This document shows positions 11,059-21,023 of a stretch of DNA of 41,293 nt, piece after piece. Within the stretch, counting starts at the first letter, position 1, and each line of letters begins with the position of its first letter. A model generated the notes under the pieces. The model searched no databases. It worked only from the letters and a program-made list of their open reading frames with translations, and had not been told where the DNA came from. The translations under genes were made by a program, and so were the position numbers. Origin of the DNA: Gnetum montanum (taxonomy: Eukaryota > Streptophyta > Gnetopsida > Gnetales > Gnetaceae); NCBI GenBank assembly GCA_015680685.1, contig MNCI01022092.1, positions 233,822 to 275,114 on the forward strand. The letters are read 5' to 3'.

Positions 11059-11219
11059 TGCATCCTTTGGAGGAACGAGACTCTTGTATCCTATTTAAGA
11101 GACCTCGTTGTCACAACAAAAGCCACATGGTGAGGTGGTGCGTTCTTTGGAGAAACAAGACCCTTGTTGAGTGTCAAAGGGAACTCGTTGTCCAACAACC
11201 AAAGCCACGCGACGGGATG
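11059..11219. repeat. Two-copy 80-bp tandem repeat in N
   Basis: Copies start TGCATCCTTTGGAG (11059) and TGCGTTCTTTGGAG (11139). They align through CTCGTTGTC and AAAGCCAC with several changes. The open frames on both strands here are by-products of the repeat and look like no known protein. Confidence 0.6.
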
Positions 11220-11889
11220 CAACATGATTATTTGAGACACGAGTGTTTTCTTCCAAGACAAGTACCTTCCCGCCTCGGGCTTGTATGGGAAGCACCAAGG
11301 GTCTTGTGATGGATTTTGTTCTTTGATTTTTTTTAATTTTTTTTGTTTCTTCTTTTTTTTTGTTGGTTTTTTTTTGTGGGAACAACATTTTTTTGTTGTA
11401 CTCGCGCTCGTGTGTTTGTAATTGTATCATGGGCCATGCCGCGTTGCGCAACTACCTGGAGAGTTACAGTGTGTAACAGTGTGGTTCAAGTTTGGGGGTG
11501 ACTAGGATGTATTTGGGAAATGGGTAGAGATAACATGTTAGGGAATAAGGGATGTTTGAGGAACTGGGAATGTACTTGTGAACGATTTGATTAACCTGGT
11601 TATATGCATTAGGAACAATGTGGTACCTCATCGCCGTGATGAAGTGCATTCATGTACGAACACTTCTGGGTGTCATCCTGTAAACACAACTCCAAGAAGA
11701 GAAGAAAACCACGATTGAATGAGTTAGCTTAACACTTTAAACATGGATGCAATTGATGGGATGGGGACACCGCGTGCAACCGTAGACCAACAAAATTAAG
11801 TAGCATCAATGTTGTCAGAGTCCATGTGATGAATTTGTGCAGCAGGTTGATGAAGACACGCCATTTGATTACAGCAACAGATTCGTAGG
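11220..11889. other. Non-coding part of N with T-rich run
   Basis: Contains a T-rich tract (about 11314-11396) and otherwise unremarkable sequence. Short open frames on the minus strand have no recognisable domain. Confidence 0.4.
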
Positions 11890-12365
11890 CCAGTGAAGAA
11901 GTTGCCAGTTTATAGTCTTGGTGGATTGTCATGTGTTAGTTTTACGTCATAACTCGTTGGACGTTGCCAGTTTAGCATCATAGCTAACAGTGCAATGCTA
12001 GTTTATAGTTGTGGCGGACCATGGCGAGGCGAGCTAGTTTATAGTCTTAGTGGACTTTGGCAAATGAGAATGTGGTAGTTTATTGTCATTTTGGACGATC
12101 TATGGTATCAGTTTTAAGTCATGATGTCAGGACCGTTCTGTGGTATCAGTTTACTGTCATGATGCCAGGACGAGTCTGTGGTATCAGTTTACCATCATGA
12201 TGCCATGACGAATCTGTGATATCAGTTTACCGTCATGATGCTAGGACGAGTCTATGGTATTAGTTTATCGTCATGATGCCAGGACGAGTCTGTGGTATCA
12301 GTTTATCGTCATGATGCCAGGACGAGTCTATGGTATCAGTTTATCATCATGATGCCAGGACGAAG
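11890..12365. repeat. AGTTTA-motif array 1, with 38-bp tandem repeat
   Basis: Six to seven copies of a 38-bp unit (GTGGTATCAGTTTACCGTCA, then TGATGCCAGGACGAGTCT) run from about 12100 to 12365. Before them lie six looser copies of the core CAGTTTA-N(2)-GTCAT-N(3-5)-GGAC. Together with arrays 2 and 3 I count about 24 copies in N. Confidence 0.8.
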
Positions 12366-12488
12366 TGTGGATGCATGCACGTACATCTAGGTGATCCTGC
12401 AAAAGAATAACTAGAGAATACAATGTCAAGTAGTAACTGCTGAAAACAGAACCTAAATGTACAAGAAAAATAGAAAACAATGCGAAAA

Positions 12489-12573
12489 GCGGTAGTTTAG
12501 GACCTTTTCGGGCCGTGCGTGGCAGTTTAAAGTCGTACCGGGCTAGGGTGGCAGTTTAAGGCCATACCGGGCC
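12489..12573. repeat. AGTTTA-motif array 2
   Basis: Three copies of the core (for example GGCAGTTTAAGGCCATACCG at about 12549) about 30 bp apart. The PPR-like fragment starts right after the last copy. Confidence 0.7.
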
Positions 12574-12599
12574 ATGAGTGTGTACAAGAATTTAAAGAA

Positions 12600-13080
12600 T
12601 TTTTTTAATTTTTTTTCGAGTGTGCCTGCTAGGAATATGGTATCTTCGGATAGCTGTAATTCAGGGGTTCACAACATGGGTATCATTGGGAGGCATTCAG
12701 ACTTTTGGGACAAAATGCAATTGGCAAGTGTGAAGGAAAATCCAAGCGCTTATTCTAGCCTCCTCTCTGCATGTACCAAATTAGCACTCTCATAATCAAG
12801 TGTTCAAATATGGGTTCCTGCATGATACTGTTGCAAATAATTCCATAATAGGTGTGCATACAAAGTGTGGGGATATTGAAACGACATTTAAGGTTTTTAA
12901 CAACATTTCAGGTGCCTCTGTCATATCATATAGCTCAATAATTGTACCAAATGCTATTCATGGTCTCTGTGGGGATGCTCTTTAAGTTGTTTCAAGATGT
13001 ACAGAAATCTATTATGAAATCTACTAAATTAATCTTTATGGATGTGCTCATTATTCGTTCCTATTTAGGATGGGTTAACT
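12600..13080 (+). pseudogene. Captured pentatricopeptide-repeat (PPR) gene fragment
   Basis: Three consecutive plus-strand blocks in three different frames together read like about 150 residues of a plant PPR protein of the PLS type, which bind organelle RNA. Block 1 (to 12795) includes NPSAYSSLLSACTKLAL, block 2 (12800-12982) FKYGFLHDTVANN, IGVHTKCGDIETTFKVFNN and VISYSSIIV, and block 3 (from 12981) KLFQDVQKS. These match the family patterns LLSAC, NxLIxMYxKCG, AxxVF, DVxSWxxII and ALxLFxxM. Frameshifts and a deletion after LAL show it is dead. It lies in the opposite direction to gag of N, between motif arrays, so it was probably taken up as host DNA. It has no start, stop or intron that I can define. 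Confidence 0.75.
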
Positions 13081-13476
13081 CTGTAACAAACCAATATCAA
13101 ATTACGGTTAATCAGTGAGACAAACTAAGGATCGTCAAAGAAGTTATTATTGATTTTTAAAATTGGCAATTTCAACGATGCATTCAAAACTCAAAATTAT
13201 CGAGTTCTTTTCACTCAAAACTCAATGATGCATTCAAAACTCAAAACTCAAAATACATTGCACATCACTAAAAGTTCCAATAAAGGCAGCAACGAAATGA
13301 ACTTTTCGATGTTACCATATTTGCCGTCGTGGGAAGGGTGAATACCAGGAAAAGGGTACTCACTACCGTAAACTGGTTACTAAAATCATTGAACTTTGAT
13401 TTAAAAGATGTTCTATTTTCTTTTGAACATTGCGAAGAAAGAATTATTGCCTTAGGGCAGTCTTTCAAGTAAATTT

Positions 13477-13542
13477 AGCATTAATTTTGGCCCATACGCC
13501 AATACGTGGAGCATTAATTTTGGCCCATAGGCCAATACGTGG
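13477..13542. repeat. 33-bp tandem duplication
   Basis: Two adjacent copies beginning AGCATTAATTTTGGCCCATA (13477-13509 and 13510-13542) differ at one base (ACGCC against AGGCC). The near-identity implies a recent duplication compared with the rest of N. Confidence 0.85.
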
Positions 13543-13671
13543 GGAGGGGGAGTGCAGGACCATAGGCAACGTGAGGGTAATATTTACTGGCAGGATTTAA
13601 ATGTAATATTAACGTGGTAATGTTCCTGATGCATGTAATGGTTTTGGAATACTAGTGGCAGGTTGTTCCAG

Positions 13672-13779
13672 CGTATGAGCTGCAGTATGACGTAATTACG
13701 CACGTAATACTAGTGGCAGGATTAACTAGTAGGTTGTTGCTGTAACTAGGTACTGGTATTACTGCAGCTGGCTCATACG
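13672..13779. repeat. Imperfect hairpin
   Basis: CGTATGAGCTGCAGTA (13672-13687) is complementary to TACTGCAGCT plus CATACG (13760-13779), with four extra bases (GGCT) in the second arm. The loop is 72 bp. It could be the remnant of a small inverted-repeat transposon, but no target duplication was found. Confidence 0.5.
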
Positions 13780-14156
13780 GTACATTTTAATATAAACTGA
13801 AATCATGATACGCGTTCCTTTAAGGAGGGCGGACATCAAGTGTTTTATGTGCGGAAAAACTAGGTAGTACCAACTGGAACGGTATGAAGCCAACAATGCC
13901 CAAATGTTTTAAAGGAGGGCATTACCCAGCATTGGCTCAAAATGTACCGTTTTGGCTTGGGTCGAAGCGTAGTAAATCAACTGTTAGTCACGCTGGAACA
14001 TCCTATTTTCGGGCCTTGAGTAGGTAATTAAGGACTCCCACGTTCCTTAATGTACTGCAATGTAGTGCAATTGCCTGATATGCATAACTTGATTTGGGCG
14101 TTAGGCATTATCCTGATTTATTTTGATTTCATTTTAGATTGTTGCCGTCTTTTGTG

Positions 14157-14330
14157 CAGCGTGAGTACCGTGAGCTTTACTCAGCGTGAGTAATGCCTTT
14201 TGCCTGGCAGCGTGAGTTAGCTGCCATGCAATGGCAGCGTGAGTTAGCCGCCATTGCATGGCAACGTAAGTTAGCCACCACGTCTTGGCAGCGTCGCCAT
14301 TGCCTGGGAGCGTGAGTTAGGTTCATTTTA
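14157..14330. repeat. Tandem repeat of GGCAGCGTGAGTTAGC
   Basis: About six imperfect copies, 20-35 bp apart, of a unit containing CAGCGTGAGTTAGC and GCCATTGCAT. CAGCGT is also the core of the LTR tandem units and the GCGTCA run, so the two may be related. Confidence 0.65.
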
Positions 14331-15993
14331 TCGTAAGTTGTTGCTACCCAATGCGTTGGAGATTTTGTGATTCCCAACAAATTTTCACAAACTGCTTGCA
14401 TCGGATTCGGGGGAGCACGTACAGAAGTGCAGTAAATTCGTAATGGGTATGTATTTCATAATTTCCATGTATTTCATAATTTCCAATGAAATCTTGTCTG
14501 GATTTGTATCTTACCTTGATGGGATCTTGATCGGGTTCAAAGGCCGCTGCCACTGCAAGCACTACACCTTACTGACTTGGGTAGGTCTCTGTACTTCTTA
14601 TATTGAAACAATTCAAAGTGTATAAGTCATGAACATGATGACGGATGGGTGCTTGTTTAACTATTTTTTTTAAAAAAATCTGTTTGCTTATAAAGCACAA
14701 AACATGGCCAATGGCCATATGCAAGGTCACGGTTTTCTGTTTTTTAGCGTCTGAAAGGTTTTTTGTAGGTGAGGTGAGTTTGGTGAATATTGGAACTTTT
14801 GATTTAAAATAATTTCAGTCCGTTAAAATAATTTAACACAACTTTTTATATCACGCTATATTAGCGGGATAAATCACCTTATATGGCCAATATATTAGTT
14901 TTATATAAAAGAAAATTGACATGGTGCTTTATTAAATTGGTGATTTATTACGCTGATTCGTCTATGTGTAAAATATATATTTTATCGGGTCCAACGATAA
15001 AATATTGATGTTGTTGCCGAAAATCACATGTTTTGATGTATTTTGGCACAAAACGTATGCTTGAGTTACTTTTCCAGCATCTAAGATAATGTGAACTAAT
15101 TGCAATTTTACCTATGGTTATAACATAAGCTATTAATCATAATTTTTGCAAATGTTATCTTTCTGATGTTGGCATTACCTAACGAATTTCCATATTCCCT
15201 ATTAAGGATTAAATTCACCAAACTAATTCTGGAGTGCTTGTCCCATGGGGTATACAACTTTTGCAGTTATTCATTTTATTATTATTTCTCTTGCTAATTC
15301 TCTCTTATATATTTATGTTTTGTTGATGGTTACTTTCATTTGTGTGTTTTATAAATTTTAATTTACTTACCTAGGATTTTGTTTTTGTGTAGGGGCCTTA
15401 AACCTTTTTTCTTGGTGATGGAGCTCATAGGTGTACTCACGTTGTTTTCCACTTAATGCTCTTTTTTTTCTTTTTTTTTGGTGATAATAATTTTTTTGAA
15501 GGGATATGATGATGATGGAGGCCCCAGTGGAGCGGGACCCGATGATGGGGATGAGTTTGGAGATCAAGCCCCTCCTAGGACTGATGTTTAATTTAACTTG
15601 TTATTGTTGTTAACTTAGTTTTTTTTTTTCTGAAATTTGTGGATTGTATTAGAGCAAACATGTGATACAATGTAAAAATTTGAAATTATCCCTTTATACA
15701 TTGATATATTTTTTTTATTGTTTTTATGTTATTCGATCTTTTTTATTTTACGTTTTGTCCAAACTTTTGATAAACACAAGCATAAACACAAAAGATTTTT
15801 TTTTCTTTTTATATTTATTATTTATTTATTTTTTGTTTTGTTGTTTTAACTGTTTGTAAATATAAGTGTGAATGTAACTAAAATGATAATAGTGTAGAAG
15901 AAGTGTAAGGGGAATAATAATTTGTAAAGCAAGGATGCAACTATGCATGCAAACAAAGAATGTAATCTTAAAGAAATGGAAATTTAACTTGTT
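14331..15993. other. AT-rich non-coding part of N
   Basis: Contains an inverted repeat at 14862-14955 and many T-runs. One short plus-strand stretch (15502-15591) encodes an acidic Gly/Asp-rich peptide ending in a stop and could be the last exon of a captured gene; support is weak. No reverse transcriptase or integrase motif is visible on either strand. Confidence 0.4.
14862..14955. repeat. Imperfect inverted repeat
   Basis: TAGCGGGATAAATCACC (14862-14878) and GGTGATTTATTACGCTG (14939-14955) are complementary at 14 of 17 positions around a 60-bp AT-rich loop. It resembles a short miniature inverted-repeat transposon, without proof. Confidence 0.45.
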
Positions 15994-16290
15994 CTAGTTT
16001 AAGGCCATTTCGGGTCATGCGTGTCAGTTTAAAGTCATGACGGACTTTAGCAATGGCGTTCTAGTTTAAGGCCATTTCGGGCCAGAAGAAAACAAGGGAG
16101 GTTTAAACTGTTTCTATGGGTTTTAAAATGAACCAACCATTTCTAACCGTGGCTAGTTTTATCTCATTGCGGACATGGTGGTATTTTAATGTCTTTTTTG
16201 GATGGTTGTAGTTTAACGTTATTTCGGACGATAGTAGTTTAACGTCATTTCGGAAGATAGTAGTTTAACGTCATTTCGGATGATTTGTAG
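15994..16290. repeat. AGTTTA-motif array 3
   Basis: About eight copies of the core, ending in three regular 25-26-bp copies of TAGTTTAACGTCATTTCGGA (about 16207-16285). It sits just downstream, in element orientation, of the protease frame. The motif is the same family as arrays 1 and 2. Confidence 0.75.
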
Positions 16291-16448
16291 TTTTAATGGT
16301 TGAGTAGCTTCTTTAATTTACGAAGATTGACTTCGTGTGTTGGGCACGTTGGTGTAATTGTATATTTTTCATCTCCTTCACTAATTATGTTAAACAGTAA
16401 TTCTGACCATGAAACGTTTGGGGGAATAACTCCTATGTCAACATGCTC

Positions 16449-17225
16449 TTATGTTTCCACGTTTTGTAATGTTTCTATATCTTCTGGGGGATTATGGTTT
16501 GGAGATTGGTTATCATTTTGGTTGTCAATGGGTGTGGCATCTTGTTTAAGCTCGAGAGTAGTGTTATCTTGTTTAGGCTCATCGAATTCGACTTCTGAGC
16601 CTTGGTTTGTGCCTACGTGTGTAGAGGTGTTGGGTGTAGCTGCATCACCGTGTATAATGATTTCACCACCTTCATAGGGTAAGTGAATCTCTTGGTGCAT
16701 GGGTGAGGAAACTGTTTTTAATTGGGCTAACCATGGTCGTCCCAATATCAAGTTAAATCCAGGCATCTCGTCCACGACTACAAATTCTGCTGACGTGAAG
16801 AATCGGTCCCCTACTATGAAATCCAAAGTTAGTGTTCCTTTGACAACTACGTGTGATCCACTGAACGATTTCAAAAATGTTGTGGAAGTTGGTTTGATTT
16901 GTTCAGTTAGCCCTAACTGTTCGATGATGGGGTATGGTACTACATTCGTGGCTGCTCCGTCATCTACGTGCACCCTATGTATTTTAAATTGATTTACTTG
17001 TATAGTTATGAACATGGGTGCAGTGGTGACTCCTCCTATTTTTTTATCTATTTTTATGTTATCTGTGTTGAAGCTTAGTGATGTAGCTCTTGATCCTTGA
17101 TAAGGAGACATTACTGCATGAATGGAAGGTTCATTTGCAAGCAAGTCTTTGCTGACTGGGATCGATGTTAACATGTGTACCAAGACTTCACGATGAACTT
17201 GAGAAGTCATCATTAGGTCATACAA
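16449..17225 (-). pseudogene. Aspartic protease of element N
   Basis: Open for 258 codons on the minus strand. A retropepsin-like domain starts near residue 65: VHVDDGAATNVVP is the active-site loop (D-D-G-A form, 16941-16970), followed by FNLILGRPWL (about 16726-16752), which fits the conserved ILGRxW block after the flaps. The enzyme would mature the Gag polyprotein in the virus-like particle. The C-terminal 60 residues are Gln/Asn/Asp-rich. The domain itself has no stop, unlike gag around it. Upstream the frame runs into the proline-rich linker through stop codons, so it was part of one Gag-Pro reading frame. No polymerase follows. Confidence 0.85.
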
Positions 17226-18140
17226 GCTTAAAGATGTGTTTTTTTATTTAAGTGCCTGTGTGACCTGAGTTAGGGCACTGGCCAAGTCTTTACTGTTTGG
17301 GGTGCTCTTGCTGGTTGAGACTTGGTCCATTAGACCCAACAGTTGTATCTCTTATGGAATGGTTTTCGTGTGGTCTAATGTGACGGTTGGGTTTGATGTA
17401 TCTGGCATTCCCGATTTTTTATTTTCGTGGTTCGTGCTTACTTTGTCAATTGTTGGAGCCATAGGTACAACGTTTAAGGGAGTGGGTTTCAGTGGCCCCA
17501 ATTCAAGACTTCGATGTTCTTTTTCCAACCGTTCCCTCGTAAGTCTATTGGCGAGGCGTTCTCGCGAAGGTCGTGGGGGAACCGTTGGAGCTTGAATATC
17601 AAGTTGTTTTGGGACTTGCATAACGAATGGAGCGGGTCGGAGTTGCGGTTGAACAGTTGGAGATGGTTGTGTGTCAAGGTGTTTAGGCACCTTGATGATG
17701 AATAGGGTTGGTTTGGTTTGTGGTTGAAGATCAGGGTGTTTGGGTACCCTCATTACGAAGGGAGTTGGTCAATTTTGTGATTGTACCTCTATGGTTATAA
17801 CCGTGGGTGGCATCCAAACCACAAAGGGAGTGGGCTGGGTAGCCGGTTGCACATTTACAGTTGCATTGACAAGGACTACACGAATGACAAATGGCTTTGT
17901 AGGTGTAGGTGGATTGTATGTGGGATACGAAGATTGCGGGGATGGTGTTGGCGCTGTAGGAGAAACATGAATCACGAAAGGTTTTCTAGGCATTCCTTGC
18001 TCATTTATGATATGGATCATGTTAATAACGTAAGGAGCTTCCTTAGTATTAAGGGGATCTTTGTACACACCCATAGATTGATTCTGCGGTTTAACAGGGT
18101 TGGCATCATCAAATGTTATTTCACCCCTATCAATCATATG
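17226..18140 (-). pseudogene. Proline-rich repeat linker between Gag and protease of N
   Basis: In the frame shared with gag core and protease, this segment is Pro/Thr/Val-rich and contains seven copies of P-[FY]-[VI]-[IMV]-x-[VM], for example KPFVIHV, KPFVIRV, TPFVVWM, TPFVMRVPK and APFVMQVPK (about 17602-18032). Such low-complexity linkers should be disordered. Three stop codons (TGA, TAA, TAA) break it. Its role is unknown. Confidence 0.65.
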
Positions 18141-20320
18141 TTGGATGTACTGTTTGAGGGTGAAACAATAATCAGTACCATGCCCATTCCGTTGATGGTA
18201 CTCGCAAAATCAATCTAGTCTAAAGCCTCTTGGAATAGGAGGCTCATTTGGAGTTGTCAAGCTTGGGTTTTTGACCAATTCACAGAATCGATCGTGTCTC
18301 TAGGCTGCCGCTGGAGACAACTACTTGTGTTTAATGACCCGTGCCTTCAAAAGTTAATCTAACAACTAGGAAGACTTCATGGGAAGTGGTGTGTATTGAG
18401 TAGGGTCTTTCCTCTCAAACATACGTGCATGACCCGTGTTAGTAGCTTGCATGGTAGATGATTTAGGTGTGTGTGTAGGAGAGGTTCTCTCATAGTTAAG
18501 GAGAGTAGTAGGTGGTCTACCTTGATGTCCCATGTTGGTAGGTTGAGTCTCTGCTACTACTGCTACTGTTTCTTTAGCCTTTTCTTTATCTTTTTTAGTG
18601 TGTTGATTTTTGAAGGCTAAGTAAGCAGGGTCATGGCTATTTTGGGCTGCCTCTTCTATGTTTTTGATCTGTACAAAAGCTTGGCTTAGAGTGCGTGCAT
18701 TTAGATAGTACAATTTTGATTTAACAAAATCATTCACGGCTCCCTTAAGAATTGTGAGAAGGTATGTTTCTAGGATTGGCTCATGAAGTTCGTTGAGTGC
18801 GGTACTCCATCTTTGGATAAATTTTTGTACAGGTTCAAGTGGTGCTTGTTTTACCTGTATCAGACTATCCAAGGTTGCTTCAGGCTTCAGGTTGTATTTA
18901 AACCTGGTAACGAACTAGTGTAAGAGATCCTCCAAAGAGAATATAGAGTTACGAGGCAACGCTCAGTACTAGTCTAATGCTCTGCCAGTGAGGGACATGA
19001 CGAACACATGCAAGATTGCATGGGGCTAGGCCTGAAGCAACAGGCATTCTAATCTAAATGTGACTAGATGGGCATTGGGGTCTCCTTCCCCATTGTATTT
19101 AGTAAGTTGAGGCAAAGAAACTCTTTTGGGAAAGGTTAATGGTGGTACCGAAGAGCTAATAGAATCGTCTTGGTAAAAGTCTAATACTTTAAGCTCTTCA
19201 TTGTTAGCGATTTTGAGGCATTTTACCTTGTCGGCTAGTTCCTGCATCATTTTTTTAGCTTCAGCCCAGTCTTGGGCACTAGGTGAAGCAGGAGGTTGGT
19301 TATGTTGTTAGTATGCAAGTTAGATTGTTGTATAATGGGAAGGAAAGAAGAAAGTTGAGTGGTCGAAGGTTGCACTTGTGGAATGTTTACAGTGGGTGCT
19401 ACTAGGGGTGGCATGCCGTAAGATGTAGGTTTTTGTTGTTGTTGTTGTTGAGCGACAGGGGTAGGCCATTGGCCAATTGTGGGTTGTGAAGGAAAACTTT
19501 GTACCTGGCGTTGCACTGGAGGAGCCAAGGGTGTGGTATGAACCTAGACTCGTGGGATGAAGTGTGTAGATATGGAAGTGGGTATCACATATGGCATCCC
19601 AATTACTTGGGGTGGGAAATTTGCTCCTACATTAGTTTGAGAGGGGGGTTTTTGGGGTTGTACTTGTAAGAGAGGGGATATCGTGATGACCGGAGGAATA
19701 GTGGGGATGGGTATATTGAATTGAGTATTGGTCATAGGGAGAGTGGGAATGAGAGTGGATGCTTCCTGTTGAGAGACATGAGTTTGAGTGCTTTTAAATG
19801 AATGGAGGGACATGGTCTCCCCCATGAAAGGGTGAAATAATGGATTCTCATAAGTATGCAGATTGAGAGTATGGTACGAATCTGCATGCTCGGATTGATC
19901 TGCAAAATTATCTTCCTCATCTTCATTTTGAGGTTCTACAGTGGGTTAGCATGAGGTTTGGTTCCTGGCCATGAGGAGTTGGGATAGGAGTTCATGCTGG
20001 GATTCAGTGAGGGGGATGACATCGTAGGCGGTAGGAACGAAGTCATGATCTCCTTTGTAAATTAGCTCATAGTGTCTCTTTGCTTCCAGCTTGGCTCAGT
20101 CAACAGCTAGGTTAGCTTGGATTTTAACACAAATAAATTTATATTGTTTAGGCGTCAGGATGGTGAACGCAGGATCCCTACCTTGCAGTCTCAATGATCG
20201 GCGAGATGGCCCCTGAGGATTCATCGTGCCAAGGGCAACTATGGACTCAGTGGCAATGACAAGACTTGAGATCGTGGTACCAAAGTCGGTAACAGGTAGG
20301 GTGGTGGTGTTGGTGTGCAT
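18141..20320 (-). pseudogene. Gag of element N, broken
   Basis: Gag would form the particle and bind RNA. From the N-terminus: a possible start at 20320, an SRRSLRLQGRD segment, then a long Pro/Gln/Thr-rich part (about 19330-19830) with a Gln run. A frame change follows near 19290, then the Gag core (19250-18400) with LPQLTKYNGEGDPNAHL and APLEPVQKFIQRWSTAL, typical of the Retrotrans_gag family. Near 18166-18210 a knuckle C-x2-H-x4-GH-x4-C (CEYHQRNGHGTDYC) resembles that of Tat-type elements. About a dozen in-frame stops, nearly all explained by Gln, Trp or Arg codons changed by C-to-T or G-to-A, inactivate it. The start is uncertain. Confidence 0.85.
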
Positions 20321-21006
20321 AGGGTCCGTTGTCAAAGTGTCTTGATGTAACAGTGTAAGAGAAAGAAAAAAAAAAGAAAAAAAATGGCTAAGTGTCAAAA
20401 AGAAAAAAAATGGCTAAGTGTCAAAGAGAAAAAAAATGACTAAGTGTTGAATAGTGTACGAAGGAGTGTCAGCTTGACCAACATCAGCTTGACCAAACAT
20501 CAGCTTAACTAAATGTCAGCGTGACCAAATGTCAGCTTGACCAAACGTTAGCATGACCAAATGTCAGCTTGACCAAACATCATCTTGATCAACGTCAGCA
20601 TGACCAAACATTAGCTTGACCAATGTCAGCATGACCAATGTCTGGGTAAGAAAACTAAGTGTTGGACGCAGCATCTGAGAAGAAAACTTAGATATGGATG
20701 TTGTGAATAGTGTCAGAAAAGAGGTATAAGGATGATGGATGCTGTAAATAATGTCCAAAATCAACAGGGAGTGTAGGACGGTACAGGAAGCATCTGGATC
20801 TAAGAAGGGAAGGTGTAGGACACTGTGACTCAAGCAGGAACATGTCTGGAAAGTTCTAAGACAAGGTCCAGATTGGAAAACAAGATTTATGAGTAGGAAA
20901 CAGCGCCTGAACGTTGGGAACAAGGTAGCGTAGGAATGATGAAAATCATAGCAGTGTGTGAATGCTAGATCTGGGATGCTGAGAGGCAGATCTAACAGAG
21001 AAACGG
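20321..21006 (-). other. Leader region of element N
   Basis: The segment between the primer site and gag, in element orientation. It holds the 17-bp array at 20467-20641 and A-rich duplicated stretches (about 20366-20445, with AAAATGGCTAAGTGTCAAA twice). No convincing coding region. Confidence 0.5.
20467..20641. repeat. 17-bp tandem array in the leader of N
   Basis: About ten imperfect copies of ATGTCAGCTTGACCAAA, with period 16-18 bp. It lies between primer site and gag, where packaging signals of LTR elements often sit, so a role in RNA structure or packaging is conceivable (inference). Confidence 0.75.
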
Positions 21007-21023
21007 CCCTCCTTTTAGCACCA
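21007..21023 (-). other. Primer-binding-site candidate of element N
   Basis: On the minus strand TGGTGCTAAAAGGAGGG starts six bases after the 5' LTR. It begins TGG, as needed to pair with a tRNA 3'-CCA end. I cannot name the tRNA with certainty. It is clearly different from the tRNA-Asp-type site of the other elements. Confidence 0.6.

Larger units (their letters stand above)
13081..14156. other. Non-coding part of N with local duplications
   Basis: Contains repeats of TTCAAAACTCAAAA (about 13183-13250), a perfect-looking 33-bp tandem pair at 13477-13542 and a hairpin at 13672-13779. No coding region is recognised. It may include more captured DNA beyond the PPR fragment. Confidence 0.4.

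Noticed and set aside
11095-11451. 118-codon minus-strand frame
   Set aside because: Its Lys-rich part comes from T-runs and the rest from the 80-bp duplication; no similarity recognised.
12100-12365. CRISPR-like regular repeat
   Set aside because: The 38-bp units are directly adjacent with no unique spacers, in a plant retrotransposon; it is a simple tandem repeat.
15662-15859. Open frame with a Phe/Leu/Tyr-rich hydrophobic peptide
   Set aside because: It comes from T-rich low-complexity DNA within element N; no relative or start context supports a membrane protein.
16300-16992. Plus-strand open frames opposite the protease
   Set aside because: They are antisense to the well-supported protease of N and have no domain of their own.
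17302-18218. Plus-strand open frames across the proline-rich linker
   Set aside because: They mirror the repetitive minus-strand linker, which fits the Gag and protease frame; composition on the plus strand is not protein-like.
20564-20923. 119-codon minus-strand frame in the leader of N
   Set aside because: It overlaps the 17-bp array, is rich in Ser/Leu/Phe without domains and lies upstream of gag; treated as chance.
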